Part shown: positions 27,130-35,679 of the stretch, piece by piece | Layout: each line of letters starts with the position of its first letter | How positions within the stretch are numbered: the first letter of the stretch is position 1 | Assembly: GCA_964620445.1 (NCBI GenBank) | Contig: CAZUHB010000019.1 | Coordinates: 33,318 to 97,317 of the forward strand | Origin: CAZUHB01 sp964620445 | GTDB lineage: Bacteria; Planctomycetota; B15-G4; CAYZWU01 | DNA: 64,000 bases | Reading direction: 5' to 3' | Notes under the pieces: generated by a model | Databases searched by the model: none | Told to the model about the DNA's origin: nothing | What the model saw: the letters and a program-made list of their open reading frames with translations, nothing else | Position numbers and translations under genes: made by a program

Positions 27130-29634
27130 ATGAAATTTTCCCGTCTTTCATACCTCTCCCTCCTTGTCTGCTTTCTCTGCGCACTTCTGATCGCACCCGT
27201 GGCCGCTCAGCACGCTGCCACCAGGGAACGGCCCTCGATGGTGAGCATACCCGGGGTGCCTGATGCGTTCATGGTGGAAAAGCTCATCTCTCTCGATATG
27301 AACGTCGAGTATGTGGGTACCGGTGACGAAGGGATACACCTGTATGTCGACGCGACCGACCTCGAAATTCTCCAGGCCGAGGGAATTCCGTACATCATGA
27401 TGCACGAGGACGTGGTCGCTTTTTACCAGAGCCGCTTGAAATTCGATCCGCGCCTCTCCCGTGATCTGGGATATGGCAGCATGGGCGGCTTCTTCACCTA
27501 CAGCGAGGTGGGCGCCAAGCTCGACGAGTTCCGCAACGACTACCCCAATCTGGTCACCGCGAAGATAAGCATCGGCCAGAGCCGCGAAGGCCGCGATATC
27601 TGGGCTGTCAAGATCTCGGACAATCCCGACCAGAACGAAAACGAGGCCACGTCGATCATCGACTGCCTGACCCACGCGCGCGAGCCCCAGGGCATGATGA
27701 GCACCCTCTACTTCATGAACTGGCTCTTCGAGAATTATCCCGCAGATCCGATGGCCAAGTTTCTGGTCGAACAGCGCGAAATGTGGTTCGTGCCGGTCCA
27801 CAACCCGGACGGTTACGTCTACAACGAGCAGATCGAGCCGAGCGGCGGCGGCATGTGGCGCAAGAATCGCCGGTACAACAACTGGTGGAGCTACGGCGTC
27901 GATTTGAATCGCAACTGGAGCTACAAGTGGGGCTACAACAACAACGGCAGCTCGGGCAGCTCGAGCAGCGAAACCTACCGCGGCCCGTCGGCCGCGTCCG
28001 AACCCGAAACCCAGGCCTTGGCCAACTTCATCACGAGCAAGAATCCCACGCAGCGGCTGAGCGTACACTGTTACGGGAACATGTGGATCATTCCCTGGTG
28101 CTACGAGGATATCTTCACTCAGGACGATGATCTTTTCCGAGACATCTGCGAGCAGATGGCTCCGCCCGAATACAGGATCGGTACCTCCTGGGAGCTTCTC
28201 TACAATGTGAACGGCGGATCGGTCGACTGGGACTACGGCGACCAGGAAATCATGGGATACAGCCCCGAGATGGGTAACGGCAACGACGGATTCTGGCCTC
28301 CCTCGAACCGTATCGTTCCGATCGCCGAGCAAAACTTGCCCAGCCTCAAGTATTTCTTCGCCATCGCGGGTTGCTGGATCAGCTGGATGGAAAATGCCTT
28401 CAGCGAGACCGTGGGCAATGGCAACGGCTATCCCGAACCGGGGGAAACACTCGAACTCGTTTTGACCCTGGAGAACAGCGGACTGGCCGACGGGGTGGGG
28501 CCGATGTCGCTCTCACTCTCCTCCACGTCGTCCCTGGTGACCGTCACCCAGGGAACGGCACAGACTCCGGCGATCCCATCGCGCGATACCGCCACCAACG
28601 GGACGCAGCCCTTCGTGCTCGATATCTCGTCCTCAGCCGTACATGGCGAAACGTTCTGGCTCGATATGGTCGTTGACTTCGATGGCGGGACCATAACCCT
28701 CTCGAAGCGTATCATCATCGGTTTCCCCCGTCTCCTCGCCCACGACGACATGGAAGACGCTAACGGCGGCTGGATTGCCGGCCTGCCGTCCGACACTGCC
28801 ACCACCGGGATCTGGGAGCGTTGCGATCCGAACGGGACCTGGACGAACGGCCAGCCGATGGCTCCCGACAATGACGCCACGGTGGGAGGCACTGAGTGCT
28901 ACGTGACCGGGAATGCGCCTCCAGGGTCCGATCCGGGCGACAACGATGTGGACGAGGGTCATACCACGCTGGTTTCGCCGGTCATCGATATGACCGGGGG
29001 CGTTCTGGCCCATGTCGGTTACTCACGCTGGTGGGCCAACGCCATCGGCCGCACCGGTGTGGATGATACCTTTCGGATCGACGTCTCCAATGACAACGGA
29101 TCGACGTGGATTTCGATGGAAGAGGTCTGGGGCGAGAAACAAAATTCCTGGCAAGAAGCTGTGATACCCCTGGAAGACGTGATCGCGCTGACCGATCAGA
29201 TGAGGATCCGGTTCGTGGCCGAGGACAAGGGCCCCTGGTATCCTTACCATTCGCTCGTGGAAGCGGGCATCGACGACTTCTGGGTGGAGCTCTACTCCAG
29301 CTGGCCCGTGCTCAGCCTTTTCGGCAAAATGTCGCCGGGCGATGATTTTCTCGTTGATCTGGCATGGGACGCGGGCGCCGCGTGGACCACCTACGCCTCC
29401 CTGAACAAGGGGTCCGGCACGGTCTACCCGGGCGGCGTCTGGTACCTCCGTGCTCCCCTCTACCCGATCGGCAACGGCACGATCGGTTCGAGCGGTCTGG
29501 TCGCCACCAACGTGACCTTTCCGAACAATCCCGCTCTCGTGGGGGCGACCATATTCTTCCAGTCGTACGCTGTACCCCTGGGCGGCGGCGACGCCATGAT
29601 CAGCAACCTGACCAAGGGGGTTGTCGAGCTCTAG
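27130..29634 (+). CDS. Secreted zinc carboxypeptidase (M14)
   Basis: An 834-residue exported metallocarboxypeptidase. The signal peptide ends near AAQ (residue 27). The catalytic domain spans about residues 120-400. Zinc ligands are His182 and Glu185 in LTHAREPQG and His313 in RLSVHCYGN. Arg261 in DLNRNW binds the substrate carboxylate, and Glu380 in GYSPEMGNG is the general base, all in canonical order. Residues 410-560 resemble a CARDB/Ig-like adhesion domain. A jelly-roll-like region then holds 'LLAHDDMEDANGGW', typical of extracellular binding modules, and the C-terminal segment resembles the end of the beta-helix protein at 15159-17789. It probably degrades extracellular peptides. Confidence 0.92.
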   Translation: MKFSRLSYLSLLVCFLCALLIAPVAAQHAATRERPSMVSIPGVPDAFMVEKLISLDMNVEYVGTGDEGIHLYVDATDLEILQAEGIPYIMMHEDVVAFYQSRLKFDPRLSRDLGYGSMGGFFTYSEVGAKLDEFRNDYPNLVTAKISIGQSREGRDIWAVKISDNPDQNENEATSIIDCLTHAREPQGMMSTLYFMNWLFENYPADPMAKFLVEQREMWFVPVHNPDGYVYNEQIEPSGGGMWRKNRRYNNWWSYGVDLNRNWSYKWGYNNNGSSGSSSSETYRGPSAASEPETQALANFITSKNPTQRLSVHCYGNMWIIPWCYEDIFTQDDDLFRDICEQMAPPEYRIGTSWELLYNVNGGSVDWDYGDQEIMGYSPEMGNGNDGFWPPSNRIVPIAEQNLPSLKYFFAIAGCWISWMENAFSETVGNGNGYPEPGETLELVLTLENSGLADGVGPMSLSLSSTSSLVTVTQGTAQTPAIPSRDTATNGTQPFVLDISSSAVHGETFWLDMVVDFDGGTITLSKRIIIGFPRLLAHDDMEDANGGWIAGLPSDTATTGIWERCDPNGTWTNGQPMAPDNDATVGGTECYVTGNAPPGSDPGDNDVDEGHTTLVSPVIDMTGGVLAHVGYSRWWANAIGRTGVDDTFRIDVSNDNGSTWISMEEVWGEKQNSWQEAVIPLEDVIALTDQMRIRFVAEDKGPWYPYHSLVEAGIDDFWVELYSSWPVLSLFGKMSPGDDFLVDLAWDAGAAWTTYASLNKGSGTVYPGGVWYLRAPLYPIGNGTIGSSGLVATNVTFPNNPALVGATIFFQSYAVPLGGGDAMISNLTKGVVEL

Positions 29635-29699
29635 GAGGCGGTTGCGAATGGCCGCCCGGTTGTGGGATCCACTCCAGGAAGTGTGTCGTGAGACCGCTT

Positions 29700-31472
29700 C
29701 TAGTAAAAGATCACATATAGCACGATCGTGAGGATCACGATCGCCGTACCGATCACGTAGGCGAAGGGGTGGACCGTGGTATCGAGCTTCGACCGCGGGT
29801 AGGTGACCGGCTTCTCGAGCGGCGCGAAGCGCGCCACAACGAGCATGAAGGCGGCCAGCACGACGAAGATGATCCCCATGTGGTGCAAGAAAGCCATCTT
29901 GCTGTAGGTGAAGATCCATGTCGTTAGCGTGCCCGCGGCTTCGCCCGTATCCGTCCTGACGAGAACTTCGGCGCTGCCCGAACCTCCCTGCCACCTGTAG
30001 TAGTCTTCCATGATCCAGCCGGGGATTCGGCTGATCGCGTAAAGCACCGGGCCGAGGAGGAGTGCGCCCTTGGCCGCTGCCGCCGGGACGCGCTTGAAGA
30101 CCAGCCCCACCATGAATGCAGCCACGATCCCCGGGGAGATGAATCCCCAGATCTCCTGGATGTAGCGGAACACTCCTTCGAAAGTGGTGATCACCGGAGC
30201 CCAGAGGCAGGCGAGGACCACGATCACGGCCGTGGCGATCCGGCCCACCTTGACCTGCTGCTTTGGCGTGGCGTCCCTGCGCACGAACTTGCCGTAGATG
30301 TCGACCGTGAAGATCGTGGCAGCGGAATTGAGTCCCGAGTTGAAGGAACTCATCACGGCGCCGGCCAGCGCCGCGAGCATCACACCGCGCAGGAAGGGTG
30401 GCATGATCCGGGTGATCAGGTAGGGGTATGCGACCTCGCCCGCCTTGTCGATGTTGCCGCCCGCTTTCGCCAGGATCTCGTTGCCGAACATCTGGAAGGC
30501 CATGATACCGGGAATAACGATGATGAAGGGGATGGCGAGCTTGAAGAGGCAGGCGAGGAAAATGCCCTTCTGCCCCTCGGCGAGCGACTTGGCGCCCAGG
30601 GTGCGCTGCGTGATGAACTGGTTCAGCCCCCAGTAGAAGAGATTGGGAATCCACAAGCCGCCCACGAACACCGCCAGCCAGGGCACGTCGGCATCGTTCC
30701 AGGGGAGCACGGTGTGGAGCTTGTCCGCGTTGGTTTCGCTGAACCGGGACCAGCCGTCGAACAGATTGCCGCCCGTCACACCGCCGCCGTCGACGAGTGT
30801 GCCGCCGCCAACGAGCTTGAGGCCGAGATAGAGCACGATACCGCCGCCGAGGAGGAGGGCGGCTCCCTGGATCAGATCGGACCAGACCACCGCCTTGAGC
30901 CCGCCGTAGATCGTGTAGACCGCGGCGATGAGACCGATCGTCCAGATCCCGGCGACCGTGGCCCAGAAGACCGAGTCGGTGGTTTCCATGCCATAGTGGT
31001 TTTCGAGGAGTTGCGGGAAATCGAAGACGCCGTTCAGTCCCTGTGCGCCGCTGTAGAGCACGGTGGCCAAGAAGACGATGATGTATGCCACCATGAGATA
31101 GGTGGCCATGATCGATCGCGTGGTCGAGTCGTAGCGATACTCGAGAAACTCGGGCATCGTGTAGATGCCCACCTTGAGAAACTTGGGCAGGAGGAACCAT
31201 GCCACGATCACGAGGCAGATGGCGCTCATCCACTCGTAGCTGGCGATGGCGAGCCCCACGCGTCCAAAAGCTTGGCCCGCCATCCCCACGAAATGCTCGG
31301 TGGAGATGTTCGACGCGATGAGCGAGAAACCGATGAGCCACCACGTGAGGCGGCGGCCGGCGAGAAAGTAGTCTTCCGACGACTGCTCCCTCCGGCTGGC
31401 ATAGAGCGAAACGCTCACGACAAGAACAACGAACGCGATGAACGTCGTAATATCGAATGCTGTCAGTTCCAT
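29700..31472 (-). CDS. Sodium:solute symporter (SSS family)
   Basis: A 590-residue inner membrane carrier with about 14 hydrophobic segments, using the Na+ gradient to import sugars or similar solutes. Family marks include the N-terminal SLYASRREQSSEDYFLAGR, FSLIASNISTEHFVGMAG (the unwound TM1 Na+ region), GLKAVVWSDLIQGAALL, and NLFYWGLNQFITQRTLGAKS, which is close to the SGLT-like signature. The substrate cannot be called. The ribosome-binding site is poor. It is convergent with the M14 gene and divergent from the attenuator-controlled DAHP synthase. Confidence 0.9.
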   Translation of the reverse strand: MELTAFDITTFIAFVVLVVSVSLYASRREQSSEDYFLAGRRLTWWLIGFSLIASNISTEHFVGMAGQAFGRVGLAIASYEWMSAICLVIVAWFLLPKFLKVGIYTMPEFLEYRYDSTTRSIMATYLMVAYIIVFLATVLYSGAQGLNGVFDFPQLLENHYGMETTDSVFWATVAGIWTIGLIAAVYTIYGGLKAVVWSDLIQGAALLLGGGIVLYLGLKLVGGGTLVDGGGVTGGNLFDGWSRFSETNADKLHTVLPWNDADVPWLAVFVGGLWIPNLFYWGLNQFITQRTLGAKSLAEGQKGIFLACLFKLAIPFIIVIPGIMAFQMFGNEILAKAGGNIDKAGEVAYPYLITRIMPPFLRGVMLAALAGAVMSSFNSGLNSAATIFTVDIYGKFVRRDATPKQQVKVGRIATAVIVVLACLWAPVITTFEGVFRYIQEIWGFISPGIVAAFMVGLVFKRVPAAAAKGALLLGPVLYAISRIPGWIMEDYYRWQGGSGSAEVLVRTDTGEAAGTLTTWIFTYSKMAFLHHMGIIFVVLAAFMLVVARFAPLEKPVTYPRSKLDTTVHPFAYVIGTAIVILTIVLYVIFY

Positions 31473-31615
31473 TGTGGGTGGGTCACCAAAAGAGAATTTC
31501 TTCTGTAAGTCCTTATTTTGCCCATGGGAAAAAGGGACTTAAAGCAGAAATTTCCCCAGAGCGGCGAACGGCCGGGAGGAGCGGAATAGAAATGAAGACG
31601 ACTTATAAAAACCAA

Positions 31616-31644
31616 TTGATTTGATCGGATCCGACTGTTATACT
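31616..31644 (+). promoter_or_regulatory. Promoter of the attenuator-aroF unit
   Basis: TTGATT (31616-31621), exactly 17 bases, TATACT (31639-31644). The start is expected near 31651, which leaves a 26-base untranslated stretch before the leader peptide. Confidence 0.8.
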
Positions 31645-31676
31645 CTCTCCCTTGCTTCGAGCCTAGAGGTCCGATC

Positions 31677-31727
31677 ATGAAACGCATGTTCTCAGGAAGG
31701 TATACCTATTATTATTACCGGGACTAA
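31677..31727 (+). CDS. Tyrosine-rich leader peptide (16 residues)
   Basis: The encoded peptide is MKRMFSGRYTYYYYRD. Five of six consecutive codons (31701-31718) are tyrosine (four TAT, one TAC, split by one ACC). The ATG is preceded by AGAGGT with six bases between, a good ribosome-binding site, and the promoter lies about 30 bases before that. The last codons CGG GAC overlap the 5' arm of the first hairpin (31718-31724), and the stop codon is in its loop. The peptide is not expected to function itself. Ribosome speed through the tyrosine codons is the signal for the terminator upstream of the DAHP synthase gene. It is too short for usual gene finders. Confidence 0.85.
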   Translation: MKRMFSGRYTYYYYRD

Positions 31728-31835
31728 AAATAGAGTCCCGGCCTGCCTGGCGTGCGCTATAATCTTTTACTGATCCGTCGAAAAACCAAGAGCCGCGCAG
31801 GCCGCGAAGAAGAGATTCTTTGCGGTTTTCTTTTT
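31718..31835 (+). promoter_or_regulatory. Tyrosine-responsive transcription attenuator of DAHP synthase
   Basis: Hairpin 1:2 pairs CCGGGAC (31718-31724) with GTCCCGG (31735-31741). The alternative antiterminator pairs GGCCTGC (31740-31746) with GCAGGCC (31797-31803). The terminator pairs CCGCGAAGAA (31802-31811) with TTCTTTGCGG (31816-31825) around GAGA, followed by TTTTCTTTTT (31826-31835). A ribosome stalled at the tyrosine codons would mask the 5' arm of hairpin 1:2 and free 31740-31746 for the antiterminator. One that reaches the stop codon would cover that segment and let the terminator form. This is the trp/his-type logic read directly from the sequence; no folding energies were computed. 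Confidence 0.85.
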
Positions 31836-31848
31836 AAGGACCTGCCCC

Positions 31849-32925
31849 GTGAAATCAGAGAGAGAAAAAAGAAACAAGACATCCGATCTGCGTATCGAGG
31901 CGTACCTCCCCCTGGTCGCACCCGACATTCTGACCGGCGATCTGCCTCTCAGCGGTCGCGCGCGCGCCACGGTGCTGGCCGGACGGGAACGCATCGGTCG
32001 GATCATTTCGAAGGAAGAGAACCGACTTCTGGTCATTGCAGGTCCCTGCTCAATCGACAACGAAGAGTCTGCGCTCGAATACGCGGCACGCCTCGTGGAG
32101 CTCAGCCGCAAGGTGGACGAGACGCTCCTTGTCGTCATGCGCGTCTACTTCGAGAAACCGCGCACCACCACGGGGTGGAAGGGTTTGATCAACGATCCCG
32201 ATCTCGACGGAAGCTGCAAGGTCGAGGATGGGCTGAGGAAAGCGCGTTCGATCCTCCTGAAGATCAACGAGATGGGGATGCCCGCCGCGACCGAAATGCT
32301 CGAACCGGTCACTCCCCAGTACGTGGCCGACCTGGTCAGCTGGGCGTCGATCGGCGCGCGCACCACCGAATCCCAGACCCACCGCCAGATGGCGAGCGGA
32401 CTCTCGATGCCGGTCGGTTTCAAGAACGGCACCGACGGCAACCTCTGCACTCCCGTCAACGCCATGCTCGCGGCCCGCACGCCGCAGAGCTTTCTCGGCA
32501 TCGACAGCACGGGCCGCACCTGCGTGGTCAAGACGCGGGGCAACGAGTTGAGCCATCTCGTTCTGCGAGGCGGCGAGCGTCCCAACTACGATCCGATCAG
32601 CATCGAGGAAGCACGGCTGAAACTGATCGAGAAGGGGCTTCCCCAGGCGATCGTGATCGACTGTTCCCACGCGAATTCGATGAAGATGTACCAGGGCCAG
32701 GCCAACGTGTGGCACAGCGTGCTCGATCAGCGCATCGCCGGTAACGACGCGATCGCGGGGATGATGCTGGAGAGCCACCTCCTCGAGGGGAACCAGAAGT
32801 TCAACGGCGACCGCCGCAAGCTGAAGTACGGCGTTTCGATCACTGACGCATGCATCTCGTGGCCGGCCACGGAGGCGCTTCTCCTGGAAGCGCACGAGAA
32901 GATTCTGGCCGTCTGCCCGGGATAG
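31849..32925 (+). CDS. aroF: DAHP synthase, type I (AroF/G/H)
   Basis: 3-deoxy-D-arabino-heptulosonate-7-phosphate synthase condenses PEP with erythrose 4-phosphate, the first step of the shikimate pathway. The 358-residue product is full length for the type I-alpha enzymes. Metal ligands are Cys67 (IAGPCSIDN), His (IDCSHANSMK), Glu (MLESHLLEGNQ) and Asp (GVSITDACISW). PEP-binding KPRTTTGWKG and the GFKNGTDG loop are intact. The start is GTG with AAGGA eight bases upstream, 14 bases after the attenuator T run. The tyrosine-codon leader suggests this is the tyrosine-regulated isozyme, hence the symbol; feedback inhibition by tyrosine itself is inference. No other aromatic pathway genes are nearby. 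Confidence 0.93.
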   Translation: MKSEREKRNKTSDLRIEAYLPLVAPDILTGDLPLSGRARATVLAGRERIGRIISKEENRLLVIAGPCSIDNEESALEYAARLVELSRKVDETLLVVMRVYFEKPRTTTGWKGLINDPDLDGSCKVEDGLRKARSILLKINEMGMPAATEMLEPVTPQYVADLVSWASIGARTTESQTHRQMASGLSMPVGFKNGTDGNLCTPVNAMLAARTPQSFLGIDSTGRTCVVKTRGNELSHLVLRGGERPNYDPISIEEARLKLIEKGLPQAIVIDCSHANSMKMYQGQANVWHSVLDQRIAGNDAIAGMMLESHLLEGNQKFNGDRRKLKYGVSITDACISWPATEALLLEAHEKILAVCPG

Positions 32926-32949
32926 CAACGTGGTGGCGGGTCCGGCTCT

Positions 32950-33402
32950 CTATCGCGCCGAGTCGCCCTTGTGCCACGTGGTGCCGGGCTTCTCGATCGA
33001 GTAGTAGACCTTGATCTCCTCCGATTCGTCGAAGATGCGGGGCACCACCTGGAGTTCCATATCCATGGCGATCTCGTCCGCCCCGATCGTCTCGCCCATC
33101 CAGGCGAGGAGCCGGCCGCCCTCCTCGAGGTCGACCACTCCGAGTGTGTAGGGCACGACATCGTCGAACCCGGTGGGGGCCGCGTCGATGCGCGTGTAGG
33201 TTTGCAGAGTGCCGCGTCCGCTGTACTCCATGTACTCGAAGTCGCCGCTCATACACTCCCCGCAGTCGGCGCGCGGCGGGAAAGACGTGGCACCGCATTT
33301 CGTGCATTTCGATCCCATGAGGCGACCGTCTTTCAGGTGCTGGGCGAACTCGGTGACCTTGGTGAAGGGCGTAAAGTTGACCTTGCCGAACCACTGAAAC
33401 AT
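32950..33402 (-). CDS. DUF35 zinc-ribbon/OB-fold protein, thiolase partner
   Basis: A 150-residue cytoplasmic protein with an N-terminal zinc ribbon (CTKCG then CGEC, residues about 33-50) and an OB-fold (GRGTLQTYTRIDAAP, PYTLGVVDLEEGGRLLAW). DUF35 proteins bind next to a thiolase and act as acyl-CoA-carrying scaffolds, as in archaeal HMG-CoA synthase complexes and in degradative thiolase pairs. The gene begins two bases after the stop of the thiolase-family gene and has GGAGG before its ATG, so the two are a translational unit. Confidence 0.88.
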   Translation of the reverse strand: MFQWFGKVNFTPFTKVTEFAQHLKDGRLMGSKCTKCGATSFPPRADCGECMSGDFEYMEYSGRGTLQTYTRIDAAPTGFDDVVPYTLGVVDLEEGGRLLAWMGETIGADEIAMDMELQVVPRIFDESEEIKVYYSIEKPGTTWHKGDSAR

Positions 33403-33404
33403 GG

Positions 33405-34562
33405 TTAGTCCCTCCTGTATACATGGACGAAGCAGTACTGACCGATCCCACCCACGTTGTGGGTGAGCCCCACGTCCGCGTCAGGCACCTGGCGTTCGCC
33501 GCAGTCGCCTCTGAGCTGTTTGATGATTTCCACCGCCTGGGACACACCGGTCGAGCCGATCGGGTGGCCCTTGGCTTTCAGGCCGCCGTCCACGTTGACC
33601 GCAACGCCGCCGCCGCCGATGTAGGGGGCCTTGTCGCCGATGTAGGCGCCGCCCTCGCCCTTTTCGCAGAAACCGAGGTCCTCGTAGGCCATGAGTTCGG
33701 CGATCGTGAAGCAGTCGTGCACCTCGGCGACCTTGATATCCTTCGCCGTGACGCCGGCCATCTCGTAGGCCTCGCCCGCAGCGTCGGTCGCGCTCGGCAG
33801 ACCGACGAGGTGGGGCCGGCGCAGGACCGACATGCTCGCCGTGGCGCACCCGATTCCGTCGAGCCAGACCGGCTTCTGGGCCAGCTCCTTGACGCGGTCC
33901 TCGGAGGCGAGGATCACGCAGGCGGCGCCGTCCGCGTTGGCGCAGCAGTCGTAGACCTTGAGCGGCGTGGACACGTCGTCCGAGGCGAGCGCCTTCTCGA
34001 GGGTGATTTCTTTCTGGAACAAGGCGTTCTGGTTGCGCGCGCCGTAATAGTGGTTCTTGATGGCGCAGCCGAGCATCTGCTCGTGGGTGGTGCCGAACTC
34101 GTGCATGTGGCGCTGGGCGAACATGGCGTAGTAGGCGGGGAAGGTCGTGCCGAAGCCCGATTCCCACTGCACCTCGCCCACGCGGCCCATGAGAGCGAGG
34201 ATCTCGGGTGTCGTGAGCTCGGTCATCTTCTGCGCACCGATCACCGCCACCACCTTGTGCACGCCCGCCTTGATCGACATCCACGCCGTGCGCATGGCGG
34301 CGCTCCCCGAGGAGCAGGCCACCTCGGTGAGCCATGTCGGCTTGGGATTGAGGCCGAGGTACTCCTGCACCACGCCGGGCAGGGAACGCTGCTTGTGATA
34401 CTCGGGAACGGAGCCGATCACCGAGGCGTCGATCACGTCGCGTTCGATCTTCGCGTCCGCGAGGGCATCGCGGAAAGCTTCGAAGGCCAGCTCCTGCACG
34501 GTGGCGTCGCTGCGCCGCCCGAAGAGGCCGTGGCCGATTCCGATTACTCCGACTCGTGTCAT
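33405..34562 (-). CDS. Thiolase-family acyl-CoA acetyltransferase (SCP2-thiolase-like)
   Basis: A 385-residue condensing enzyme of the thiolase/lipid-transfer-protein branch. The nucleophilic cysteine is Cys83 in TEVACSSGS. The C-terminal active-site strand is NVDGGLKAKGHPIGSTG with the catalytic histidine, and VHDCFTIAELMAYEDLG is the family's equivalent of the first His motif. The second cysteine motif of biosynthetic thiolases (CxGGG) is replaced by LTHNVGGIGQY, as in DUF35-partnered thiolases. The ATG at 34562 has GGGAG eight bases upstream. In an operon of SDR, thiolase and DUF35 it probably cleaves or builds a 3-ketoacyl-CoA; direction and chain length are unknown. Confidence 0.88.
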   Translation of the reverse strand: MTRVGVIGIGHGLFGRRSDATVQELAFEAFRDALADAKIERDVIDASVIGSVPEYHKQRSLPGVVQEYLGLNPKPTWLTEVACSSGSAAMRTAWMSIKAGVHKVVAVIGAQKMTELTTPEILALMGRVGEVQWESGFGTTFPAYYAMFAQRHMHEFGTTHEQMLGCAIKNHYYGARNQNALFQKEITLEKALASDDVSTPLKVYDCCANADGAACVILASEDRVKELAQKPVWLDGIGCATASMSVLRRPHLVGLPSATDAAGEAYEMAGVTAKDIKVAEVHDCFTIAELMAYEDLGFCEKGEGGAYIGDKAPYIGGGGVAVNVDGGLKAKGHPIGSTGVSQAVEIIKQLRGDCGERQVPDADVGLTHNVGGIGQYCFVHVYRRD

Positions 34563-34598
34563 CTTTGATTCTCCCGATCTGGGTTGAAATTCCATCGA

Positions 34599-35348
34599 CT
34601 AGATATACTGCCCGCCGTCGACCTTGATGATCTCGCCCGTCACGTGGCGCGATCGGTCGGAGCAGAGGAAGGCGATCACGTCGGCGCAATCATCGGGCGC
34701 CGCGATCCGGCCGAGCACGGTCTCGTCCACCGCCTTGTTGAGGAACTCGGCCGGGATGCTCTCGGCCATCTCGGTCATCACCATGCCGGGGGCGACGACG
34801 TTCACGTTCACGTTGAACTTGCCCAGTTCCTTGGCGAGCGCCTTCGACATGGCGATCTCGCCCCCCTTCGACGCGGCGTAGTTCGACTGGCCGAACTTGC
34901 CGCGCAGGCCGTTGATCGACGAGACGTTCACGATCTTGCCGTACTTGCGTTCCATGAAGACGTTCGACACGGCGCGGTTGTAGTTGAAGTACCCCTTGAG
35001 GTTGATGTTGATCACGGCGTCCCACTGCTTCTCGGTCATCTTCCAGATCACGCCGTCCCAGGTGATGCCCGCGTTGCACACGAGGATCTCGAGGCTGCCG
35101 AACTCCTCGACCACGGTGGCCACCATCTTTTCGGCGTCGTCGAAGCTGGACACGTCCGCCTTCACGGCCAGGCCCTTGCGGCCCATCGCCTCGATCTGCT
35201 TGACCACGTCCTTGGCTTCGGCGTCGCTCTTTCGATAGTTGATGGCCACGTTGCACCCTTCCTTGGCGAGGGTGAGCGCCACCGACGTGCCGATTCCGCG
35301 GCTGCCGCCGGTGACGATGGCGCTTTTTCCTTCCAGGCCCAGGTCCAT
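34599..35348 (-). CDS. 3-oxoacyl-ACP/acetoacetyl-CoA reductase-like SDR
   Basis: A 249-residue classical short-chain dehydrogenase. TGGSRGIG (13-20) binds the cofactor, NAG is at 92-94, and the catalytic residues are Ser144, Tyr157 and Lys161 (NYAASKGG). The Arg/Lys pattern after strand 2 (NYRKS) favours NADPH. Sequence features such as GITWDGVIWKMTEKQWD fall in the FabG/PhaB group. It heads the three-gene operon with a thiolase-family enzyme and a DUF35 protein, so it likely reduces or oxidises a 3-oxo/3-hydroxyacyl-CoA made or used by the thiolase. The SD GGAG lies eight bases before the ATG. Confidence 0.9.
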   Translation of the reverse strand: MDLGLEGKSAIVTGGSRGIGTSVALTLAKEGCNVAINYRKSDAEAKDVVKQIEAMGRKGLAVKADVSSFDDAEKMVATVVEEFGSLEILVCNAGITWDGVIWKMTEKQWDAVININLKGYFNYNRAVSNVFMERKYGKIVNVSSINGLRGKFGQSNYAASKGGEIAMSKALAKELGKFNVNVNVVAPGMVMTEMAESIPAEFLNKAVDETVLGRIAAPDDCADVIAFLCSDRSRHVTGEIIKVDGGQYI

Positions 35349-35438
35349 TGAGTTTTCTCCTTCCCAGTCGATCTGTGCGTGTGAAAAAAGGGATTTCGAT
35401 TTTTCGCAGGCCGCTTTTTGCCGCGGGGCGAAGCTTCT

Positions 35439-35467
35439 TGTTTACATGGGGAGCGGGGGCAAGTCAA
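35439..35467 (-). promoter_or_regulatory. Possible promoter of the SDR-thiolase-DUF35 operon
   Basis: On the minus strand TTGACT (35462-35467) and TAAACA (35439-35444) are 17 bases apart, about 90 bases before the start codon. The -10 match is weak. The rest of the 331-base space 35349-35679 shows no gene or clear structure. Confidence 0.4.
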
Positions 35468-35679
35468 TGTTGAAGTTGGAAGGGCACACCATGACGGGCT
35501 CGAGTAGTTTTCGGTTGTAAGAAAAGCCGGTATGCGGGAACCGTCATGGTTGCCAGAATCGGCGAACTCGTGAAAAATGAAATTCGACCGCGAAAGATTT
35601 TTAATCACGAATGTTTTCTGATCACGCAAACGCATGCGCCGCGTGTCCTTCCTTGCGAAAGACGATTCGGAATTCCTGG

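Noticed and set aside
29023..31344. A 773-codon minus-strand frame over the symporter and carboxypeptidase
   Set aside because: It is the symporter gene read in a wrong frame, then antisense to the carboxypeptidase.
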